A stretch of 64,000 nucleotides of DNA from VBDM01 sp035499735 (GTDB taxonomy: Bacteria > Pseudomonadota > Gammaproteobacteria > Burkholderiales > SG8-39): contig DATJYC010000070.1 in NCBI GenBank assembly GCA_035499735.1, forward strand, positions 1-64,000, given 5' to 3'. The first letter of the stretch is position 1. Every line of letters begins with the position of its first letter. Below the pieces are notes generated by a model. It was not told the DNA's origin. It saw only the letters and a list, made by a program, of their open reading frames with translations, and ran no database searches. A program made the position numbers and the translations under genes. Below, piece by piece: positions 33,841 to 42,923 of this stretch.

Positions 33841-35538
33841 ATGAAAATTCTCAAATACCTCCTCTATGCCGTCGTGGCCGTCGCGGTGCTCATCGTCATC
33901 GCGGTGGCCGCGGTCGTCGCAACCTTCGACCCAAACAAGTACAAAGGCGAGCTCGCGAAGGTCGTGAAGGAGAAGACCGGCCGGACGCTCACCGTCGAAG
34001 GGAAGATCGGCCTGTCGCTCTTCCCCAGCCTAGGCGTCGACGTCGGCAAGACCTCGCTCTCCGAGCGCGGGAGCGACAAGACCTTCGCGAAAATCGACGA
34101 GGTCAAGGTGTCGCTCGCGGTGATGCCGCTGCTCTCCAGGCAGGTAGTCATCGACAAGGTGACGCTTTCCGGCCTCAACGTGGACCTGGTACAGGACAGG
34201 AGCGGGAAGACCAACTTCGCCGACCTGGCGGGCGCCGGCGCCTCGTCGCCGCCGCCGAAAGCGCCCCAAGCCAAGACCGCGCCGCAGGCGGAGCCGGTGC
34301 AGCTCGACATCGCGGGAATCGAGGTGCGCGCGAGCTCGGCCAGCTGGCACGACGAGGCGACGGGCGGCCGCTACAAAGCGACGATCGACAAGCTCGAGAC
34401 CGGACGGATCGCGAGCGGCGTGCCCGGCAAGCTCTCGCTCGCGATGCGACTCGAGGCGAGCCAGCCCAAGGCGGACTACCAGGTCAACCTATCCGGGCAG
34501 TACCGGCTCAATCTCGAGAAGCAGTCGTTCGCCTTTTCCGGAATGGACCTGAAGGTCGCGGACGCGACGCCGGGATCGAGCAAACCGCCGCTATCACTGA
34601 AGGGCGAGGTCGAGGTCGATACCTCGCCGCAGGCCATCCGCTTCGCGCTCGCCGCGGACAAGGTCAACCTCGACCGCTATCTGCCGCCGCCCGCCAAGGC
34701 GCCGGCCGGCGCGGGCGCACCTCCGCCGCCGGCGAAGCCCGAGGAGCCGATCGACCTTTCCGGGTTGAAAGGCCTCAACCTCAAGGGCGACTTGAAGATC
34801 GAGCAGCTGATCGCTTCGAACGTGAAGCTCGAGAACGTGCATCTCGGCGTGAAAGCGGCTGGCGGCAAGGTCGACGCCGAGCCGCTCACCGCCGACCTCT
34901 ACCAGGGCAAGCTCAACGGCGCCGCCAGCGTAAACGCGAACGACAACCGCTTCGCGCTCAAGGCGGACCTGCCCGGCGTGGCGATCGGTCCGCTGCTGAA
35001 GGACGCCCTCAACAACGACATGCTCGAGGGCAAGGGCAACGTGGCGCTCGACGTCCAGACCGCCGGAAACACGGTCACCGCGATGAAGAAAGCGCTCGCC
35101 GGCACGGCGAAGCTCAGCCTGAAGGACGGGGCGCTCAAGGGCGTCAACCTCGACGACCTGATGCGCAAGTTGAAGAATCAGCCCTCGCCGGCCTCCTCGC
35201 AGCAACGGACCGATCTGTCGGCGCTGACCGCGAGCTTCGTCATCAAGAACGGTGTCGCCCACAACGACGATCTCGTGGCGACGGCGCCGCTGCTGCGACT
35301 GACCGGTTCGGGCGACGCCGACATCGGAGGGAACGCGCTCAACTACGTCGCCAAGGTCTCGGGGGCGTCGGGCGGACTGGGCTTGGCTATGAAGATCGAC
35401 GGTCCCCTGGACGCGCCGAAGTTCCACCCCGATTTCGGCGCCCTCGCGCGAGATGTGGCGAAGGAGCAGGCCGGAAAAGCGCAGGACAAGCTGAAAGAGC
35501 GGGCGAAGGACTACCTCAAGGGCCTGCTCAGGCGGTGA
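33841..35538 (+). CDS. AsmA family protein
   Basis: This 565-residue inner-membrane-anchored protein begins with one N-terminal helix (MKILKYLLYAVVAVAVLIVI) and the AsmA signature DPNKYKGELAKVVKEKTGR followed by GKIGLSLFPSLGVDVG. The long middle part is beta-rich with proline-rich linkers (near residues 140 and 290), and the C-terminus carries the ALKGVNLDDLMRKLKN segment of AsmA_2. AsmA-like proteins are thought to bridge the periplasm for phospholipid transport and outer-membrane assembly. Its stop overlaps the GTG of mutY. Confidence 0.9.
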   Translation: MKILKYLLYAVVAVAVLIVIAVAAVVATFDPNKYKGELAKVVKEKTGRTLTVEGKIGLSLFPSLGVDVGKTSLSERGSDKTFAKIDEVKVSLAVMPLLSRQVVIDKVTLSGLNVDLVQDRSGKTNFADLAGAGASSPPPKAPQAKTAPQAEPVQLDIAGIEVRASSASWHDEATGGRYKATIDKLETGRIASGVPGKLSLAMRLEASQPKADYQVNLSGQYRLNLEKQSFAFSGMDLKVADATPGSSKPPLSLKGEVEVDTSPQAIRFALAADKVNLDRYLPPPAKAPAGAGAPPPPAKPEEPIDLSGLKGLNLKGDLKIEQLIASNVKLENVHLGVKAAGGKVDAEPLTADLYQGKLNGAASVNANDNRFALKADLPGVAIGPLLKDALNNDMLEGKGNVALDVQTAGNTVTAMKKALAGTAKLSLKDGALKGVNLDDLMRKLKNQPSPASSQQRTDLSALTASFVIKNGVAHNDDLVATAPLLRLTGSGDADIGGNALNYVAKVSGASGGLGLAMKIDGPLDAPKFHPDFGALARDVAKEQAGKAQDKLKERAKDYLKGLLRR

Positions 35539-36587
35539 GCGACCTTGCCCGCAGGCTCGTGCGCTGGCAGGCCCGTCATGGGCGCCACGACTTGCCGTGG
35601 CAGCGCACGCGCGATCCCTACCGCATCTGGCTCTCCGAGGTCATGCTCCAGCAGACCCAGGTTACGGCCGTCATCCCGTACTACCGGCGCTTCCTCGCGC
35701 GCTTTCCGAACATCAAGGCGCTCGCGCAGGCGACGCTCGACGAGGTTCTGACCCTGTGGAGCGGTCTGGGCTACTACTCGCGGGCGCGCAACCTGCACGC
35801 CGCAGCGCGCGCCGTCGCTGCCGCGCACGGCGGCCGATTTCCTCGCGCAAGAGATGAAATCGAATCCTTGCCCGGACTGGGTCGCTCAACCGCGGCGGCC
35901 ATCGCGGTGTTCGCGTTCGGCAAGCGCGAGGCGATCCTCGACGGCAACGTCAAGCGCGTGCTCGCGCGCCACTTCGCCGTGCGCGGGTTTCCCGGAGACA
36001 GGCGGGTCGAGAAGCGCCTGTGGGCGCTCGCCGAGTCCGAGCTTCCGTCGAGAGACCTCGAAGGCTATACGCAGGGCCTGATGGACCTCGGCGCCGGGGT
36101 GTGCGCACGCAAGCGCCCGGCCTGCGCGAAGTGTCCTCTGAATGAGACCTGCCGGGCCTACGCGCTTGGCAAGCCCGAGGCGTACCCTCAGCCCAGGCCG
36201 CGCAGGCGGCGGCCCGAGAGGAAGACGTCGATGCTGCTCCTCCTGCGCGACGGAGAGGTGCTGCTCGAGAAGCGTCCGCCGACGGGCGTGTGGGGCGGGC
36301 TGTGGTGCTTCCCCGAGGTCGAGCCCGGCTCTGAGAATCTCGCGGGAAGGAAGAAACTTCCCGTCCTGCGGCACGAGTTCACCCATTTCACGCTGGACAT
36401 AACGCCTGTGCTCGGCGTGCTGGAGTCCGCGGCATTCCTCGCTGCCGAGCCGGGGCAGCTCTGGCTGCCCGTGGAAGACGCGATCGGCGCAGCCGTGCCG
36501 GCGCCGGTGAGGAAGCTGCTCGCGGGGCTGCGCTCAGGAAGGCTTCTCGGCGAGCCCGCGGCTCTCGAGAAAGCGCTGCAGGATTGA
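35535..36587 (+). CDS. mutY: A/G-specific adenine glycosylase
   Basis: This 350-residue enzyme removes adenine opposite 8-oxoguanine. VMLQQTQVTAVIPYY near residue 35, LPGLGRSTAAAIAVFAFG (helix-hairpin-helix with the GPD-like Asp in ILDGNVKRVL), and the 4Fe-4S cluster C-x6-C-x2-C-x5-C (CARKRPACAKCPLNETC) are complete. A MutT-like C-terminal domain with GVWGGLWCFPE and HEFTHFTLDI follows. GTG start overlaps AsmA. The last 54 bases overlap the convergent Lon-N gene. Confidence 0.95.
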   Translation: MSDLARRLVRWQARHGRHDLPWQRTRDPYRIWLSEVMLQQTQVTAVIPYYRRFLARFPNIKALAQATLDEVLTLWSGLGYYSRARNLHAAARAVAAAHGGRFPRARDEIESLPGLGRSTAAAIAVFAFGKREAILDGNVKRVLARHFAVRGFPGDRRVEKRLWALAESELPSRDLEGYTQGLMDLGAGVCARKRPACAKCPLNETCRAYALGKPEAYPQPRPRRRRPERKTSMLLLLRDGEVLLEKRPPTGVWGGLWCFPEVEPGSENLAGRKKLPVLRHEFTHFTLDITPVLGVLESAAFLAAEPGQLWLPVEDAIGAAVPAPVRKLLAGLRSGRLLGEPAALEKALQD

Positions 36588-37133
36588 CAGCCGCCCGAGC
36601 GGGTCGCTCATCTCGAGCAGCTTCTGCTTCGCGATCAGCGGCACCGGAAGGATCTCGGCGAGCCGGTAACCCACCCAGGCCGCGTCGTTGAAGGCGTGGG
36701 GCTCGGCGAAGACCGGCTTGCCCTGGTCGGCAACCACCATCTCGAGCAGCCGGGCGCACGCGGCGAACTCCGCGGGAACGGCAGCGCTCGCCTCCGCGGG
36801 AATCGGCTCGAGATCCGCGGAGATCAGGCCCTGGGTTCCGACGCGCCGCTCGAGAATCCGGAACCGCTGGCCCCCGCGGGTCTTGATGTTCAGGATCCCC
36901 TGCTGCTGCATGTCCCACTCGAGGATCTTCGCGAGGCAGCCGATATCCTGCGGCACCGCAGGAGCTCCCACCTCGGCTCCCTCGCGGATAAGGCAGACCC
37001 CGAAGGGCTGATCGCGCTTCATACAATCGCGCGTCATGTCCATGTAGCGTGCCTCGAAGACGCGCAGGGGCAGCAGGCCCCCGGGAAAGAGCACCGCGTT
37101 CAGCGGGAAGATCGGAACGTTCGACAGGGCCAA
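36534..37133 (-). CDS. Lon substrate-binding (LON-N) domain protein
   Basis: This 199-residue protein consists of the Lon N-terminal substrate-binding domain alone: VPIFPLNAVLFPGGLLPLRVFEARY at the start, then FGVCLIREGAEVG and TRGGQRFRILER. No AAA or protease domain follows. Stand-alone LON-N proteins are common in proteobacteria; their role is not settled. The stop lies within mutY, which is convergent. It is 14 bases downstream of ubiX on the same strand. Confidence 0.9.
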   Translation of the reverse strand: MALSNVPIFPLNAVLFPGGLLPLRVFEARYMDMTRDCMKRDQPFGVCLIREGAEVGAPAVPQDIGCLAKILEWDMQQQGILNIKTRGGQRFRILERRVGTQGLISADLEPIPAEASAAVPAEFAACARLLEMVVADQGKPVFAEPHAFNDAAWVGYRLAEILPVPLIAKQKLLEMSDPLGRLSILQRFLESRGLAEKPS

Positions 37134-37147
37134 GTTCGCGGTACCGT

Positions 37148-37756
37148 TCAGCGCTCTTCGCCCCAGCGGCGCATCAACTCGTGCTTGACCCCGAGGTGAT
37201 CGAGTATCCGGGCCACGACGAAATCGACAAGGTCCTCGACGCGCTTGGGCTTGTGGTAGAAGCCCGGGTTAGCGGCAAGAATCACCGCCCCGGCGCGCGA
37301 GAGCTTGAGCATGTTCTCCAGATGCAGCGATGAAAACGGCGTCTCGCGCGGCACGAGGATGAGCTTGCGTCCCTCCTTCAGCGCGACGTCCGCCGCGCGT
37401 TCGATGAGATTGTCGGAGAGCCCCGCGGCGACCGCGGCGAGGGTGCCCATGGTGCAAGGGCAAATCACCATGGACTCGGGGGGATTGGATCCGGAGGCGA
37501 CGGGGGCGAACCAGTCCTCGCGCCCGAATACGCGCAACTGCCCGCGCTTGGCGCCGTAGCGCTCGCTGAACATGCGCTCGGCGTCCACAGCGCGCGGGGG
37601 CAGGGTGAAGCCGAGCTCCTGCTTGGCGACCACATGCGCGGCCTGCGAGTAGAGCAGGTAGACGCCGGCTTTCGCGCGGATCAGCGACTCGACGAGCCGC
37701 AGCCCGTAAGGCATTCCGGACGCGCCGGTCAGGGCGACGGTGACGATGCGGCTCAT
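37148..37756 (-). CDS. ubiX: Flavin prenyltransferase UbiX
   Basis: I start at the ATG at 37754-37756, which overlaps the rapZ stop. The 202-residue protein begins MSRIVTVALTGASGMPYG and has MVICPCTMGTLAAVAAGLSDNLIERAADV and LILVPRETPFSSLHLENMLKLS, the flavin- and DMAP-binding motifs. UbiX makes prenylated FMN, the cofactor of UbiD decarboxylase in ubiquinone synthesis. Confidence 0.96.
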   Translation of the reverse strand: MSRIVTVALTGASGMPYGLRLVESLIRAKAGVYLLYSQAAHVVAKQELGFTLPPRAVDAERMFSERYGAKRGQLRVFGREDWFAPVASGSNPPESMVICPCTMGTLAAVAAGLSDNLIERAADVALKEGRKLILVPRETPFSSLHLENMLKLSRAGAVILAANPGFYHKPKRVEDLVDFVVARILDHLGVKHELMRRWGEER

Positions 37757-38598
37757 ACCGGGGCGTCCAGGTGCCTGTGGCGGACCAGAACGGACGAGCG
37801 GCCGCGGAAATGCCTGGCGAGGCGTTCGGCGAAATAGACCGAGCGATGCCGGCCTCCGGTACAGCCGATGGCGACGTTGAGCGAGCTGCGGTTCTCCTGC
37901 CCGTAGGAAGGCAGCCACGTCTCGACGAAGCGCCTGATGTCCTCGTACATCGTCCCGACCGTCGGCTCCCGCTCGAGAAACGCCATGACCGCGTCATCGA
38001 GACCGCTCAAGGGGCGGAGCTTGGTGTCGTAGTAGGGGTTGGGCAGGCAACGCACGTCGAAGACGAGGTCCGCGTCCAGAGGAACGCCCTGCTTGTAGCT
38101 GAACGACTCGAAGAGAAGCATCAGCGATTCGGTGCGAATCTCGAGCAGGTCCTTGATCCAGTTGCGCAGCTTGTTCGGGAGCAGGTCGGACGTATCCAGC
38201 CGATGACCGATCTCCCCTATGGGTGCGAGCAGCTCACGCTCGCGCATGAGGCATTCTTCGAGCGTCCGGTTGCCGGTGGCGAGCGGGTGCCGCCTGCGGG
38301 TCTCGGAGAAGCGCCGGATGAGCGTGTCGTTCTTCGCGTCCAGAAAAAGCAGGCGCAGGTCTACACCCTGGCTCTTCAGCTTGGCGACATGGCCGGGGAC
38401 CTGCTCGAGGGACTCTCCCGTGCGCGCGTCTATGCTAACCGCCACCCGCTGGTGCCCGGCGCGACGCAGCAGCTCCGCGGACTCCTGCAGCAACGGCCCT
38501 GGTAGATTGTCGACGCAATAGTAGCCGCTGTCCTCGAGAACGTTGAGGGCGATGCTCTTGCCGGAGCCCGACAAGCCGCTGATCAGCACGAGCTGCAT
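37753..38598 (-). CDS. rapZ: RNase adapter RapZ
   Basis: Start at 38598 gives MQLVLISGLSGSGKSIAL, a Walker A motif at the right place; the frame extends further upstream only as coincidental coding. The 281-residue protein has DNLPGPLL, FLDAKNDTLIRRFSETRRRHPL, FDVRCLPNPYYD and IGCTGGRHRSVYFAERLA, all conserved in RapZ/YvcJ. In E. coli RapZ controls GlmS, and so amino-sugar supply, through small RNAs. It sits downstream of hprK and ptsN, as usual. Confidence 0.95.
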   Translation of the reverse strand: MQLVLISGLSGSGKSIALNVLEDSGYYCVDNLPGPLLQESAELLRRAGHQRVAVSIDARTGESLEQVPGHVAKLKSQGVDLRLLFLDAKNDTLIRRFSETRRRHPLATGNRTLEECLMRERELLAPIGEIGHRLDTSDLLPNKLRNWIKDLLEIRTESLMLLFESFSYKQGVPLDADLVFDVRCLPNPYYDTKLRPLSGLDDAVMAFLEREPTVGTMYEDIRRFVETWLPSYGQENRSSLNVAIGCTGGRHRSVYFAERLARHFRGRSSVLVRHRHLDAPV

Positions 38599-38666
38599 TT
38601 CCGGTACCTTATCGGAACGGCCCCGCCCGCGCAAAATTCCCCCATCTTCCGGAGAGAGCGCGGTCT

Positions 38667-39593
38667 TCAAGCGTTCTTCTTGATTTCCGCCCGCTGTCTT
38701 TCCATGAATTCCGCGGTCGAGTAGATGCCACGAAGCTGGAGAATGTAGTTGCGCACCGCCGCCTCGAGAAGGACGGCGAGGTTGCGCCCCGCGGCGACGG
38801 GGATCACCACCTTGCGTACGGCGACGCCGAGGACGTCCTCCGACTGCTCGTGGAGCGGCAGCCGCTCCAGGTCGGCGGTTCCGGGGCGCTCGAGCTGGAC
38901 GACCAGGCGCAGGTTCATCTTCGGCCGTACTGCTGTCTCGCCGAATATGGTCCGGATGTTCAGCACGCCCAGGCCGCGCACTTCGAGGAAGTCCTTGAGC
39001 ATCGGAGGGCAGCGGCACTCGAGCGTCGACGCGGCGATGCGGGAGATCTCGACGATGTCGTCTGCGACGAGTCCGTGGCCGCGGCTGACGAGCTCGAGCG
39101 CGAGCTCGCTCTTGCCCACGCCCGAGTCGCCGGTGATCAGAACGCCGAGGCCGAGGACGTCCATGCATACCCCGTGGCGCTCCGTCGTGTCCGCGAGCGC
39201 CTTGCCGAGGTAGCGCCGCAGGCGATCGATGAGCTGAGCACCCGGAATATCGGAGGCCAGCACCGCGACGCCGGAGGCGTCTGCGGCCTTGAGCAGGCGC
39301 ACATCCGCGGGCGCGCCGTCGGCGACAACGATGGCCACGGGGTGGAAGGCGAAGACGCTGCCCAGCATGCGGAACAGCTCGGCTTCCTCGAAAGCGGCAA
39401 GGTGCGCGACCTCGTGATTCCCGAGCACCTGAATGCGGTTGGGGTGAATGAGATTCAGATGGCCCACGAGCGCAGCGACTTCGGCGCTGTCGCGCCGCAG
39501 AACCGTCGAGCCGCCCGCCTTGCCGCCGATCCAGGCTAGCCTCAGCTGTTCGCGGTTGTCCTCATACAGCTGCGCGACGCTGATCTGCAACAT
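38667..39593 (-). CDS. hprK: HPr kinase/phosphorylase
   Basis: This 308-residue bifunctional enzyme phosphorylates and dephosphorylates HPr on Ser. The P-loop ITGDSGVGKSELALEL, the HGLVADDIVEI strand, and the signature LEVRGLGVLNIRTIFGETAV are present. An intact N-terminal domain (residues 1-130) precedes. In betaproteobacteria hprK lies with ptsN and rapZ, as seen here. Its first 32 bases overlap the end of ptsN. Confidence 0.95.
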   Translation of the reverse strand: MLQISVAQLYEDNREQLRLAWIGGKAGGSTVLRRDSAEVAALVGHLNLIHPNRIQVLGNHEVAHLAAFEEAELFRMLGSVFAFHPVAIVVADGAPADVRLLKAADASGVAVLASDIPGAQLIDRLRRYLGKALADTTERHGVCMDVLGLGVLITGDSGVGKSELALELVSRGHGLVADDIVEISRIAASTLECRCPPMLKDFLEVRGLGVLNIRTIFGETAVRPKMNLRLVVQLERPGTADLERLPLHEQSEDVLGVAVRKVVIPVAAGRNLAVLLEAAVRNYILQLRGIYSTAEFMERQRAEIKKNA

Positions 39594-40047
39594 GCGGCTG
39601 CCAGGCTGTGATGTGCTGGTGAATCGTGCTCGCGTCGGGGTCGCTCGACAGCTTCCCGCGCAGGTCGCGGTCGCTCAGCATCTGAGCGAGCTCGGAGAGC
39701 ACCTGCAGGTGCTGCTCGGTCGCGTGCTCGGGCACGAGGAGGAGGAAGACCAGGCTGACAGGCTTGCCGTCCGGCGCGTCGAACGGCACCGGCTGAGCGA
39801 GGCGCACAAAGGCGCCGACCGCCTCCTTGAGCCCCTTGATCCTGCCGTGCGGGATCGCGACACCCTGGCCAAGCCCGGTCGATCCCAGACGCTCGCGCGC
39901 GAACAGGCTGTCGAACACAAGGCTGCGCGCGACACCCTGATTGTTCTCGAAGAGCAGCCCGGCCTGCTCGAACATGCGCTTCTTGCTCGTTACATCCAGG
40001 TCGAGAAGGATGTTCGAAGGAGGCAGAAGCTTCGCGATGAGGTTCAT
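39562..40047 (-). CDS. ptsN: PTS IIA-Ntr regulatory protein
   Basis: I start at the ATG at 40047 (MNLIAKLLPPSNILLDLDV), the usual N-terminus of EIIA-Ntr; the frame stays open 11 codons upstream. The 161-residue protein has FAREELGSTG-type residues (FARERLGSTGLGQGVAIPHG) with the phosphorylated His near residue 66. It links nitrogen-PTS phosphorylation to potassium transport and stress control. The usual hpf gene does not lie between it and rpoN. Confidence 0.95.
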   Translation of the reverse strand: MNLIAKLLPPSNILLDLDVTSKKRMFEQAGLLFENNQGVARSLVFDSLFARERLGSTGLGQGVAIPHGRIKGLKEAVGAFVRLAQPVPFDAPDGKPVSLVFLLLVPEHATEQHLQVLSELAQMLSDRDLRGKLSSDPDASTIHQHITAWQPHVADQRRAAV

Positions 40048-40104
40048 TAGAGGCCCAGAGGCTCGCCCGCACGTCACCATGCCGACGGCCGAAAAAGGCG
40101 TGGA

Positions 40105-40148
40105 ATTCTACACCATCGGGCGGGCCGTTGCGCGGCCGACGCTCCCGG
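40105..40148 (-). promoter_or_regulatory. Possible ptsN promoter (extended -10)
   Basis: In the 101-base gap between rpoN and ptsN the minus strand reads TGTAGAAT, an extended -10 box, with TAGAAT at 40110-40105, about 58 bases before the ptsN start. The -35 position is G+C-rich and poor. Offered as a weak candidate. Confidence 0.28.
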
Positions 40149-41597
40149 TCAAAGAGCCTTTCTCATGCTGACCGAGGGAATCTGAAGCGACTCCCTGTAC
40201 TTGGCGATCGTGCGTCGCGCGACGACGATGCCCTGCTGGCCCAGGACCTCGGAAATCTTGCTGTCCGACAGCGGGCGCTTGGCATCCTCCGCTGCGACCA
40301 GCTGCTTGATCAGCGCCCGTATCGCCGTCGCCGAGCATGCGCCGCCGGTCTCGGTCGCGACGTGACTGCCGAAGAAATACTTGAGTTCGAAGATGCCGCC
40401 GGGCGTCAGCATGAACTTCTGCGTGGTCACCCGCGATACGGTTGATTCGTGCAGCCCCAGGATGTTGGCGATCTCGCGCAGCACCAGCGGCCGCATGCCG
40501 ACCTCGCCGTGCTCGAAGAAATGGCGCTGCCTGTCGACGATGGCTTGCGACACGCGCAGTATGGTCTCGAATCGCTGCTGCACGTTCTTGATCAGCCAGC
40601 GCGCCTCCTGCAGCTGGTGCGAAAGCTGGCCGCCGGACTGGCCGCGGTTGTTCTGGAGTATGTCTGCGTACATGCGGTTGATGCGCAGCTTGGGAAGAGC
40701 GTCCGGATTGAGGCTCGCCACCCACACGCCTTTGACCTTCTTCACCACGACGTCGGGCACGATATAGCGGGTTTCGAGGGGCGCAAAAGCGGCACCGGGT
40801 CGCGGGTTGAGGCTCTGAATGAGCTTTTGCGCCTGCCGCAACTCGTCGTCTCCGCACTGCAGCGCCTTCTTCAGCTTGGCGAAGTCGCGCGCAGCGAGCA
40901 GCTCGAGGTGCGAGCGCACGAGGGCGAGGGCGGTCGCGCGGCTGGGCGTCGATTCGGGCATGGCGAGCAGCTGCAGCTCCAGGCACTCCGCGCAGTTGCG
41001 GGCGCCGACGCCGGTCGGGTCGAGGTTCTGCAGGTGCTTGAGCGCGATCTGCAGCTCCTCGGGGTCCATCTGCAGCTCTTCGGGAACGATCTGAACGAGC
41101 TCCTCGAGGGGCTGCGTGAGATAGCCGTCCTCGTCCAGGGCCTCGATCAGGAACGCGACCAGGTTGCGATCGCGGGGCTCGAGCTTCGTGAGAGTGAGCT
41201 GCCGGTGCAGATGCTCCCTGAGGTTGGGCGTATCGGCCGCGACCTGGGAATAGTCGCCGCCTTCGTCCGAATCGTCGCGGGCTGCCGAGCCCGAGCCACC
41301 GCCTTCTCCCACCCAGTCGAACTCTGCGGAATACGTGTCGCTCTGCGCCGGGCTCTCCGACTCCGGCTGCTCGGCGGAAGGCTGGAGCGTCGTGGCGTGC
41401 TCGCCGTTCATGTGCGCGGGAACCGCGGGAAGCGGTGCCTCGGCGTCCTCGCGCTCGAGCAGGGGATTCTCCGCGAGGAATTTCTCCAGCTCCTGGTTCA
41501 GCTCCATGGTCGAGAGCTGAAGCAAACGTATCGACTGCTGAAGCTGCGGCGTCAGCGTCAGGTGTTGCGATAGCTTGAGCTGTAGGGTCTGCTTCAT
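40149..41597 (-). CDS. rpoN: RNA polymerase sigma-54 factor
   Basis: This 482-residue protein has region I (MKQTLQLKLSQHLTLTPQLQ, activator-interacting), an acidic region II, and the C-terminal DNA-binding part with the RpoN box ARRTIAKYRE near residue 464. LHESTVSRVTTQKFM is the helix-turn-helix for the -12 element. Length is standard. Sigma-54 needs an AAA+ activator; none is seen in the window. A near-consensus sigma-54 promoter lies in front of the pilin gene at 49562-49577. Confidence 0.96.
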   Translation of the reverse strand: MKQTLQLKLSQHLTLTPQLQQSIRLLQLSTMELNQELEKFLAENPLLEREDAEAPLPAVPAHMNGEHATTLQPSAEQPESESPAQSDTYSAEFDWVGEGGGSGSAARDDSDEGGDYSQVAADTPNLREHLHRQLTLTKLEPRDRNLVAFLIEALDEDGYLTQPLEELVQIVPEELQMDPEELQIALKHLQNLDPTGVGARNCAECLELQLLAMPESTPSRATALALVRSHLELLAARDFAKLKKALQCGDDELRQAQKLIQSLNPRPGAAFAPLETRYIVPDVVVKKVKGVWVASLNPDALPKLRINRMYADILQNNRGQSGGQLSHQLQEARWLIKNVQQRFETILRVSQAIVDRQRHFFEHGEVGMRPLVLREIANILGLHESTVSRVTTQKFMLTPGGIFELKYFFGSHVATETGGACSATAIRALIKQLVAAEDAKRPLSDSKISEVLGQQGIVVARRTIAKYRESLQIPSVSMRKAL

Positions 41598-41617
41598 CGG
41601 AAATTGGCCGCGAGAAC

Positions 41618-42340
41618 CTACAACCTGAAATTCTCGCCGAGGTAGACGCGTCTTACATTTTCATTATAGACGATCTCGTCGGGTTTGCCGAAGGCGAGCA
41701 CGAGTCCTTCGTTAATTATGTACGCGTGGTCGCAAATGCCAAGGGTCTCTCGGACGTTGTGATCCGTGATGAGGATGCCGATGCCGCGTTCCTTGAGAAA
41801 GCGGATGATTTTCTGTATGTCGAGCACCGCGATCGGATCGACCCCGGCGAAAGGCTCGTCCAGCAGTATGAAGCTTGGACGCGTCGCGAGCGCGCGCGCT
41901 ATCTCGACGCGGCGGCGCTCGCCGCCCGAGAGCGACAGGGCGGTCGACTGCCGCAGGTGCGCGATGTTGAGGTCGCGAAGCAGCCCAGAGAGGCGGGACT
42001 CGATCTCGTCCTCGGGCAGGGGCTGGAGCTCGAGCACCGCGCGGATGTTCTCCTCCACCGTGAGCTTGCGGAAGACCGAAGCTTCCTGAGGCAGGTAGGA
42101 CAATCCCATGCGCGCTCGCCGGTGCATCGCCAGGTGGCTGATCTCCTTTCCGTCCAGGCGGATCACACCGCCATCCACCGCGATCAGCCCGACAATCATG
42201 TAGAAGCAGGTGGTCTTGCCGGCGCCGTTCGGGCCGAGCAGCCCCACGACCTCCCCGCTCGATACCTCGAGCGAGACGTCCTTGACCACGACGCGGGACT
42301 TGTAGCGCTTCTTCAGTTGGTCGACGCGCAGCTGGCTCAT
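41618..42340 (-). CDS. lptB: LPS export ABC transporter ATPase
   Basis: This 240-residue ATPase has Walker A LLGPNGAGKTTCFYM, the signature LSLSGGERRRVEIARAL and Walker B FILLDEPFAGVDPI, followed by the H-loop in ILITDHNVRET. LptB powers LptFG to move lipopolysaccharide from the inner membrane to the LptC/LptA bridge. The neighbours lptA and rpoN are the conserved ones. Confidence 0.96.
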   Translation of the reverse strand: MSQLRVDQLKKRYKSRVVVKDVSLEVSSGEVVGLLGPNGAGKTTCFYMIVGLIAVDGGVIRLDGKEISHLAMHRRARMGLSYLPQEASVFRKLTVEENIRAVLELQPLPEDEIESRLSGLLRDLNIAHLRQSTALSLSGGERRRVEIARALATRPSFILLDEPFAGVDPIAVLDIQKIIRFLKERGIGILITDHNVRETLGICDHAYIINEGLVLAFGKPDEIVYNENVRRVYLGENFRL

Positions 42341-42353
42341 CGGGTCAAAGCGG

Positions 42354-42923
42354 CTAGTTCCGTTGCCCGGCGTCCGGGCTCGGCGCCGCGCCGGACGCGG
42401 ACTTCTTGGGCATGATGGTCGCGCGCACGCGGCCCTCGCGATTGGGCCCGGAGGCCTCGCCGCCCGACTTCACCGTGAAGCGCTCGGACCGGGCGTCATA
42501 GGAGATGAAATCTCCGCGGATGTCGTCGCCGCTGTCGCGGCGCAGGCGCGCGTCGTCGAAGAGCTCGACGCGTTCTGCCTTGCCGTCGTACTCGATTCGC
42601 TGCGCCTGCCCGTCGATGTACCCCGCGTTTCCATCCTGCTTGTGCCGGAAAGTCGCTGGGCTGCCTGTCGCGATGCCGTACTGAAAACCGTCGCTGTCCT
42701 GCCGCACGACGATGCGGTCCGCACGGATGACGAGCGATCCCTGGCTCATCACCACTTTCCCCTGGAACGTCGCCGTCTTTTTCGCCTCATCGGCCGTCAT
42801 GGAGTCCGATTCTATGTTCAGCGGCTTGTCGCGGTCGCCGCGTTCGGCGAGCGCGGGTGCGGCGAGCAGCCAGATCGCCGCAAGCGCGAGGGCGGCGGCC
42901 CGCCTACTTCCTGCGAGGGACAT
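42354..42923 (-). CDS. lptA: LPS transport periplasmic protein LptA
   Basis: This 189-residue protein has a signal peptide (RRAAALALAAIWLLAAPALA) and the OstA-like fold start KPLNIESDSMTADEAKKTATFQGKVVMSQGSL (described in parts: NIESDSM, TATFQGKVV). It forms the periplasmic bridge carrying lipopolysaccharide to LptDE. Its start overlaps the end of lptC by 20 bases. Confidence 0.93.
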   Translation of the reverse strand: MSLAGSRRAAALALAAIWLLAAPALAERGDRDKPLNIESDSMTADEAKKTATFQGKVVMSQGSLVIRADRIVVRQDSDGFQYGIATGSPATFRHKQDGNAGYIDGQAQRIEYDGKAERVELFDDARLRRDSGDDIRGDFISYDARSERFTVKSGGEASGPNREGRVRATIMPKKSASGAAPSPDAGQRN

